Source: DATAEK01 sp036258055 | GTDB lineage: Bacteria > Acidobacteriota > Vicinamibacteria > Vicinamibacterales > 2-12-FULL-66-21 | Assembly (NCBI GenBank): GCA_036258055.1 | Contig: DATAEK010000390.1 | Coordinates: forward strand, 1 to 64,000 | DNA: 64,000 nucleotides | Reading direction: 5' to 3' | Shown here: piece after piece, positions 59,284-64,000 of the stretch | How positions within the stretch are numbered: the first letter of the stretch is position 1 | Layout of the letters: each line of letters starts with the position of its first letter | Notes under the pieces: generated by a model | Told to the model about the DNA's origin: nothing | What the model saw: only the letters and a program-made list of their open reading frames with translations | Databases searched by the model: none | Made by a program: the position numbers and the translations under genes

Positions 59284-61059
59284 CTATTTCACCTTCAGCA
59301 CGGCGCTCCCAAGCACGTCTGCGCCGTAGTCGTACACGATCACCTTCACGTACCGCGGCTGCGACCGGATGGCAATGCGAGCGTTGAACGGGAGGCCGGT
59401 TTTCATCATCTGCTGGTAGACGTCCTCACGAGCGCGTAGATCCACTTTCTGCCACGTCTGGCCGACGAGGTTCTCGCGCGCGTCGGCGCAGAAGATGGCG
59501 ACGTCGATCGCGCCGACGTGCCAGCCATCCTCCAGGGCGAACTTCAGTTTGGCCACATCGATCGTGGCTTCCACCCGGATCTCGTCGGCGCCGCCCTGTT
59601 CGGCGGCCAGCCGCGCGGTGATCGGGATGTCCCGGATGTCCTCGACGAAGTGTCCAGCGGCGGTAACGCGGCTGTAGGAGAGGAACTTCTCGCGATCGAA
59701 CGGCACGAGCTCCGTCCGGGCGAAATACCCGTGACGGAAGAGTACAGTTACACCCGGCCGGTTCACCCGGACGTTGATGCGCCGGTACTTGCCGTCCCAC
59801 GTGCCGTTGGCGGGGTAGTACCCGAGCAGGTAGTAGGCGCGGGTGGCGTCGTCGATCCGGTTGAGTGCCTTCTCGGCGAAGCTGAAAGCCGACGCCTGAC
59901 CTCCTGTGAGATCGGCGATCGTCCGCAGCGACTGCACGGAGAAGTTCTGCATGAACATCATGCCTGTCGACGGCAGCGGCGACGAGCCGCGCCCCGTGGG
60001 CGGCGGTGGCCCGATCAGGCCTCCCGTGTGAATCGCATCGATCACGACCCGCGCATCGCTTGCGGCTGCGGCGATGCCACGGTCGTCTTCGACCCGCGGC
60101 AGGAAGATGCCTCTCTCGGTGAAGAAAACGAGGTGCTTCTCGCCTTCGATGTAGCGCAGGTATTCGATCCCGGTGTAGATGTTCCCCACATCCTGCATTG
60201 TCTGGGCATTGGCGGTGACGTACTCGTCGAAGCTCAGATCGATGCGCTCGGCCTGCTGCAGGTCGCTGGCGTCGAACGGCAAGGGATTCTCCGCCCGTGC
60301 TTCGATGATGTCGCGCCGCTGGATCAAATCGACCTTGCGCCGGACGTCGTCAGCGATGCGGCCCGACTCGGTGATCCGTCCCGGCGGCAGTTGCCGGGTC
60401 GTGAGCCCCTCATCTCCGTGGAACACGCGATCGATCTCGGCCTGGATCGGGGCGGGAATGGACTTGCTGCCGTAGACGGCGGTCAGGCCGCTGAAGTGCT
60501 GGCTCAGCTTGCCCTCGATACTGTCGTTGCTGCGTTTGAACCGTTCGAGGACCTGCGCGACCTTCTGGTGATCGGTCGTGAAGCTGGTTGCCCGGTTGAA
60601 TGCCAGGACTGCGACCCGGTCCTGCGGCAACAGCTGTTCGCGAACGAAGTGGATGGCCCCATCCACGCCCTTTGATGGCCCTTGCAACCGGCCACGACCG
60701 AGCAGGATCAGGAAGACCCGCTGCGACTGCGGCTTCACGTCCGGCCCCAGCGCGCGACGTGCGGCAGCCGCGGTCGATGGCCCCGGATCCTGGGCCTGGA
60801 GCGCCTGACTCGAGAAGTACCGGATCTGCTGGGGCACGGTATCCTCGAGGACCGTGAAGTCCTCCTGCCTCAGATCGGTGATGGGCTTGCCGTTCCGATC
60901 GAGCACCCGCACGTCGAGCGGCACCATCGTGATGGTGCTTCGGAACGTGCCGGGAACCTGAGTGGGAAGCTGCTGGGCCGGCGGCGTCTGCGGTGTCTGC
61001 GCCCGCGCCAGAACCTGACCGACGATGGCCAGCACGAAAAAACACCACGGTTTTCTCAT
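59284..61059 (-). CDS. Secreted VWA-domain protein of acidobacterial type, MIDAS degenerate
   Basis: This is a 591-residue exported protein. Signal peptide (FFVLAIVGQVLARAQ), then the 'VWFA-related acidobacterial' entry VPLDVRVLDRNGKPITDLRQEDFTVLED (about 47-73), followed by the Rossmann-like VWA core with LPQDRVAVLAFNRATSF. The place of D-x-S-x-S reads LLGRGRLQGPSKG (about 119-131), so the metal site seems lost. The C-terminal part (YYLLGYYPANGTWDGKYRRINVRVNRPG in outline) is typical of these proteins. The ATG at 61059 is best spaced from GGGAG. Divergent to a second VWA gene. Function unknown. Confidence 0.82.
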   Translation of the reverse strand: MRKPWCFFVLAIVGQVLARAQTPQTPPAQQLPTQVPGTFRSTITMVPLDVRVLDRNGKPITDLRQEDFTVLEDTVPQQIRYFSSQALQAQDPGPSTAAAARRALGPDVKPQSQRVFLILLGRGRLQGPSKGVDGAIHFVREQLLPQDRVAVLAFNRATSFTTDHQKVAQVLERFKRSNDSIEGKLSQHFSGLTAVYGSKSIPAPIQAEIDRVFHGDEGLTTRQLPPGRITESGRIADDVRRKVDLIQRRDIIEARAENPLPFDASDLQQAERIDLSFDEYVTANAQTMQDVGNIYTGIEYLRYIEGEKHLVFFTERGIFLPRVEDDRGIAAAASDARVVIDAIHTGGLIGPPPPTGRGSSPLPSTGMMFMQNFSVQSLRTIADLTGGQASAFSFAEKALNRIDDATRAYYLLGYYPANGTWDGKYRRINVRVNRPGVTVLFRHGYFARTELVPFDREKFLSYSRVTAAGHFVEDIRDIPITARLAAEQGGADEIRVEATIDVAKLKFALEDGWHVGAIDVAIFCADARENLVGQTWQKVDLRAREDVYQQMMKTGLPFNARIAIRSQPRYVKVIVYDYGADVLGSAVLKVK

Positions 61060-61152
61060 TGCCATCTCCCGGCAAACGGGCCTCTGCGCGCGACAGCCGC
61101 TTCCAGCCCCGGCGCCCGCAGTCGGGCCGGGATCGAAGCAACCGAGGTCCCG

Positions 61153-61161
61153 TGACATAAT
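61153..61161 (+). promoter_or_regulatory. Possible extended -10 for the plus-strand VWA gene
   Basis: TGACATAAT has the TG-n-hexamer form of an extended -10 box, with CATAAT at 61156-61161. A poor -35 (TCGAAG) lies 17 nt upstream. It would start transcription near 61168, about 26 nt before the TTG start. Only suggestive. Confidence 0.4.
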
Positions 61162-61193
61162 ACAGATTGCCGCCTGCCTCCCGGAGAAGCAAT

Positions 61194-62207
61194 TTGTACC
61201 CCGGTCAGATTCGATCCGCCAATCCGTTGCTGCTCCTCGTCGCTGTCGCGCTCGCGGGTGCCCTCGTCTCGGCACAACAACAGCAGCCGACGTTCAAGAG
61301 CGGCGCCCGCACAGTCGCGGTCTACGCGACCGTGGCCGACGATCAGGGACGTCTCGTTCCCGATCTCACCCGCGAGGACTTCGAGGTCCTCGACAACGGC
61401 AAGCCCCAGACCATCACCGTCTTCGAGAACGAGATCCAGCCGATTACCGTCGTGATGATGCTCGATCGCAGCGAGAGCATGCGGAGAAACTTCTCGCTCG
61501 TCGAGGCGGCCGCCGAAGAATTCGTCCAGCGATTGATCGCCGGTGACAAGGCCCGAATAGGCAGCTTCTCGACGCGGATTGAAGTGGATCCGGTCGAGTT
61601 CACGAGCGACAAACAGGAGATGATCGGGATCCTGAAAACCGATCTCCAGCCGGCAGGTCCGACGCCGCTCTGGAATGCTGTCAACGTCGCGATGACCGCG
61701 CTCCTGCACCAGGAAAAACGCCGCGTCGTCCTGGTCTTCACCGACGGCGTGGACGCGCCGATGAATTTCCGATCGAACAACGTCACGCTCAAGGACGCCA
61801 CCAAGCGTGCCGAAGAAGAGAACGTCATGGTCTACGCGATCGGCCTCTGGGGGCAGAACGGTATGCGCGGGGGCGGCGGGCGTCCGATGGGCCATTACGG
61901 CGGGTATGGCGGTGGGGGTGGATGGAGCGGCGGCGGTCATTCGGGCGGAGGGGGAATGGAGAAACCGGATGAAGGCCTTGCGAAGATCGCGGCGGCCACC
62001 GGCGGCGGCTACTTCGAGCTGACGAACACCAACGATCTCGGTTCGACGTTTCGCCGTGTCGCTGACGAACTGCACCGTCAGTACGCGCTCGGGTTCGAGC
62101 CGGAGCGGCTCGACGGCAAGGTCCACAAGCTCGAAGTGCGGGTCAAGCGTGAGGGGATGACGGCGCGCTCGCGCAAGTCGTACGTCGCCTCGCGCGAATG
62201 GCAGTGA
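61194..62207 (+). CDS. Secreted VWA-domain protein of acidobacterial type, intact MIDAS
   Basis: This is a 337-residue exported protein. The signal peptide (LLLLVAVALAGALVSAQ) starts at TTG 61194, which has GGAG upstream. The entry pattern TVAVYATVADDQGRLVPDLTREDFEVLDNGK precedes an intact metal-ion site D91-R-S93-E-S95, and the later VFTDGVD. A Gly/His-rich insert (about 222-260: GGGGRPMGHYGGYGGGGGW) lies in a loop before GLAKIAAATGGGYFEL. It pairs divergently with the metal-site-less paralogue at 59284-61059. Probably binds a partner protein outside the cell membrane. Confidence 0.85.
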   Translation: MYPGQIRSANPLLLLVAVALAGALVSAQQQQPTFKSGARTVAVYATVADDQGRLVPDLTREDFEVLDNGKPQTITVFENEIQPITVVMMLDRSESMRRNFSLVEAAAEEFVQRLIAGDKARIGSFSTRIEVDPVEFTSDKQEMIGILKTDLQPAGPTPLWNAVNVAMTALLHQEKRRVVLVFTDGVDAPMNFRSNNVTLKDATKRAEEENVMVYAIGLWGQNGMRGGGGRPMGHYGGYGGGGGWSGGGHSGGGGMEKPDEGLAKIAAATGGGYFELTNTNDLGSTFRRVADELHRQYALGFEPERLDGKVHKLEVRVKREGMTARSRKSYVASREWQ

Positions 62208-62276
62208 TGCCGCGGGCCAGGCCGCAGGCGCCGGAAATGCCGGCGCTCGCGGCCACGTCTGCTCACCGGTCGCGGT

Positions 62277-62768
62277 CTATTGCTTCTCGTAGACGGCGAC
62301 GTTGTTGATTGTCTGTCCCAGCCCGTTGGTACCGGTCGTCGTGACCGTCATGGTCTTCCCATCGCCCGAGATGACCCGTTTGTAGTTCTGGACGACCTTG
62401 CCTGCCTTCTTCCGAATGCCTTCAACGGTACTGCCCGATCCCTTCAGTGCGACAGTGTCGTAATCGGAAGATCCAATGACCGGGTAGTCCCTGCCGTCGA
62501 GTCGATAGGAGTACTCGGTGGTCGCGGCCGATCCAGTCGCCGCGATAGTTTTGACGGTGACTTGGATCTTGTCGCCGTCAGGCTTGATCACGACGGTCGT
62601 GCTCTTCGGTCCCGGTCCCGGCGAGTATTTGGACTTCTCAACATTGAGCTTCCACGTGCCAATCGACGGCTCAGGTTGAGACTGCGCCGAGACGGCGGCG
62701 GGGAGCACGATCAGCGAGGCGAGCAGACCGAAATGCACCAGGGAGCCAAACGTCCTGCAGCATCTCAT
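62277..62768 (-). CDS. Small secreted beta-barrel-like protein
   Basis: This is a 163-residue exported protein: signal peptide FGLLASLIVLPAAVSAQ, then a compact beta-rich domain beginning IGTWKLNVEKSKYSPGPGPKS, a sequence opening I associate with lipocalin-like secreted proteins abundant in Acidobacteria. TTVVIKPDGDKIQVTVKT, YSYRLDGRDYPVIG and MTVTTTGTN are alternating strands. No enzymatic residues are evident. GGAGG precedes the ATG. Confidence 0.75.
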   Translation of the reverse strand: MRCCRTFGSLVHFGLLASLIVLPAAVSAQSQPEPSIGTWKLNVEKSKYSPGPGPKSTTVVIKPDGDKIQVTVKTIAATGSAATTEYSYRLDGRDYPVIGSSDYDTVALKGSGSTVEGIRKKAGKVVQNYKRVISGDGKTMTVTTTGTNGLGQTINNVAVYEKQ

Positions 62769-62888
62769 AGAGCCTCCTTGTGACCACGAGACCGATGCCG
62801 ATGCCGAGTGAGCGAGCAGAATCCTAGCACACGCTCTCGGCCGGAGCGCGCGCCGAGAATCGACCGAAACCTTATGCGCCGTATCTTC

Positions 62889-64000
62889 TCAGAACTTGCG
62901 GCTCCACTCCTGCGGCCAGCGTTCGACCACGATCTTCTTTTCGGTGTAGAAGTCGATCGCATCGCGACCCTGGGCGTGGAGGTCGCCGAAGAAGCTGTCC
63001 TTCCAGCCTGAGAACGGGAAGAACGCCATCGGCGCGGCGACGCCGACGTTGATGCCGACGTTCCCGACCGCCGCTTCGTAGCGGAACCGACGCGCCGCGA
63101 GTCCGCTCGACGTGAACAGGCACGCCATGTTGCCGTAGGCCGATCGGTTCACGACGTCGATGGCCGCCTCGAGCGAGTCGACGGGAGTGATGCTGAGGAC
63201 CGGCCCGAACACTTCGGTCCGTGCCAGCTCGCTCTCGGGGGCGACGCCTTCGAGAATCGTGGGACGCACGAAGTGCCCGCGCTCGCCGCCTTTGATGCTC
63301 GCGCCGCGGCCGTCCACCACGAGGCGTGCGCCCTCCGATTGCCCGGCGGCGATCAAGCGTTCGATCCGCGTCTGGCTCTGCCCGCTGATCACCGGTCCCA
63401 TCTCGATCCCAGGCTCCAGACCGTTTCCCACACGACGCTTCGATGCGGCATCGGACATCCGATCGACGAACGGCTGCCGCGCATCGCCGACCGTGATCGC
63501 GACCGACGCGGCAAGGCAGCGCTGCCCGGCGCACCCGAACGCCGAGTCCGCCGCAATTTTCGTGGTCATGTCCAGGTCGGCGTCGGGGAGCACGACGATC
63601 GGGTTCTTCGCGCCGCCCTGACACTGCGCGCGTTTGCCGTGCGCCGCGGCACGGGCGTAGACCTGGCGCGCCACCGGCGACGAGCCGACCAGCGAAATCG
63701 CCCGGACCGACGGATGATCGACGAGCGCTTCGACCGCCGCCTGGCCCCCGTGGACCATGTTGATCACGCCGGGCGGAAGCCCGAGCTGCTCGACGAGATC
63801 GAACGCGCGCGACATCGTCAGCGGCGTCTTCTCTGACGGTTTGACGATGACGCAGTTGCCGCAGGCGAGGGCGTAGGGGATGAACCAGAAAGGGATCATT
63901 CCCGGGAAGTTGAACGGCGTAATCACGGCGACCACGCCGACCGGCTGCCGGATCATGAGCTCGTCGATGCCGGCGGCGATGTCCTCGACGTTCGCGCCCA
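62889..64000 (-). CDS. mmsA: Methylmalonate-semialdehyde dehydrogenase (CoA-acylating), 3' part
   Basis: This aldehyde dehydrogenase is cut by the window's end, with about 370 C-terminal residues visible. Seen are QPVGVVAVITPFNFPGMIPFWFIPYALACGN in outline, the KPSEKTPL motif, LVGSSPVARQVYARA, and the catalytic cysteine in GCAGQRCLA. Ending DFYTEKKIVVERW. The FPGMIPFW and GQRC variants are those of MmsA, which oxidises methylmalonate semialdehyde (valine degradation) or malonate semialdehyde (inositol) to propionyl- or acetyl-CoA. The reading frame continues without interruption to the window end. Confidence 0.93.
   Translation of the reverse strand, partial: GANVEDIAAGIDELMIRQPVGVVAVITPFNFPGMIPFWFIPYALACGNCVIVKPSEKTPLTMSRAFDLVEQLGLPPGVINMVHGGQAAVEALVDHPSVRAISLVGSSPVARQVYARAAAHGKRAQCQGGAKNPIVVLPDADLDMTTKIAADSAFGCAGQRCLAASVAITVGDARQPFVDRMSDAASKRRVGNGLEPGIEMGPVISGQSQTRIERLIAAGQSEGARLVVDGRGASIKGGERGHFVRPTILEGVAPESELARTEVFGPVLSITPVDSLEAAIDVVNRSAYGNMACLFTSSGLAARRFRYEAAVGNVGINVGVAAPMAFFPFSGWKDSFFGDLHAQGRDAIDFYTEKKIVVERWPQEWSRKF

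Noticed and set aside
1..64000. tRNA, rRNA or tmRNA genes
   Set aside because: Reading both strands I found no cloverleaf-like segment with conserved TTCGANTC-type T-arm and acceptor pairing in the intergenic regions. A covariance-model scan would be decisive.
1..64000. Insertion sequence or prophage
   Set aside because: No transposase, integrase, capsid or terminase-like protein was recognised, and the repeats found are short and non-coding.

Overview
The window is high-GC bacterial DNA that most resembles an Acidobacteriota genome, probably Vicinamibacteria-like. This rests on gene content only: four large 'orphan' MacB/FtsX-type permeases with no ATPase beside them (the ADOP type common in Acidobacteria), a PadR regulator joined to one of them, paired secreted von Willebrand A proteins of acidobacterial type, and many secreted hydrolases. 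No rRNA, tRNA, CRISPR array, insertion sequence or prophage was seen. Genes are dense, on both strands, and mostly in short operons.

Layout. 1-3.1 kb: a lipoprotein and an adk-polyphosphate:AMP phosphotransferase operon. 3.4-12.6 kb: a secreted alpha-L-fucosidase, an ArsR-SRPBCC/SnoaL operon with a promoter-embedded palindrome, a metallophosphoesterase, and a divergent alpha-glucuronidase (GH67) / GH3 glycosidase pair. 12.6-19.2 kb: two convergent ADOP permeases, a DUF3500 protein and a decayed DctA-like transporter. 19.2-25.5 kb: the branched-chain amino acid operon ilvD-ilvB-ilvN-ilvC-ilvE (minus strand), preceded by a leader peptide and a hairpin that look like a classical attenuator. 25.6-28 kb: argG and a tartronate-semialdehyde-reductase-type dehydrogenase. 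28-33 kb: a class D beta-lactamase-like protein, DinB, an EamA exporter, an M20 peptidase and a TIM-barrel-like protein. 33-38 kb: an MFS transporter-enolase-superfamily dehydratase-cupin operon, then a second dehydrogenase and a polysaccharide deacetylase. 38-41.8 kb: an ATP-grasp/esterase pair, an apparently internally deleted gene and secreted unknowns. 41.9-51 kb: PadR-ADOP, a cupredoxin, a methyltransferase, a cyclase-family hydrolase, an MBL hydrolase, ArfB and a fourth ADOP. 51-64 kb: an SDR/CoA-transferase pair, a large S9 peptidase, a lipoprotein, an alpha/beta hydrolase, two divergent VWA proteins, a small secreted protein and the 3' part of methylmalonate-semialdehyde dehydrogenase.

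The genes suggest an aerobic heterotroph that degrades plant polysaccharides (fucosidase, alpha-glucuronidase, GH3 enzyme, sugar-acid dehydratase with transporter) and proteins (S9, M20). The metabolic core consists of branched-chain amino acid and arginine synthesis plus valine-side breakdown (mmsA).

The most informative non-coding signals are the ilv attenuator, two repressor genes whose likely operators lie between -35 and -10 and whose transcripts appear leaderless, a strong terminator placed 7 nt before a start codon, and several dispersed repeat families: AAATGGN heptamer arrays, GTCCGGCTTNAGCCGGAC palindromes, a 9-bp GGTTCTRCW array and CAGCGGA heptamers. Three decayed genes, at least two with large internal deletions, are visible.
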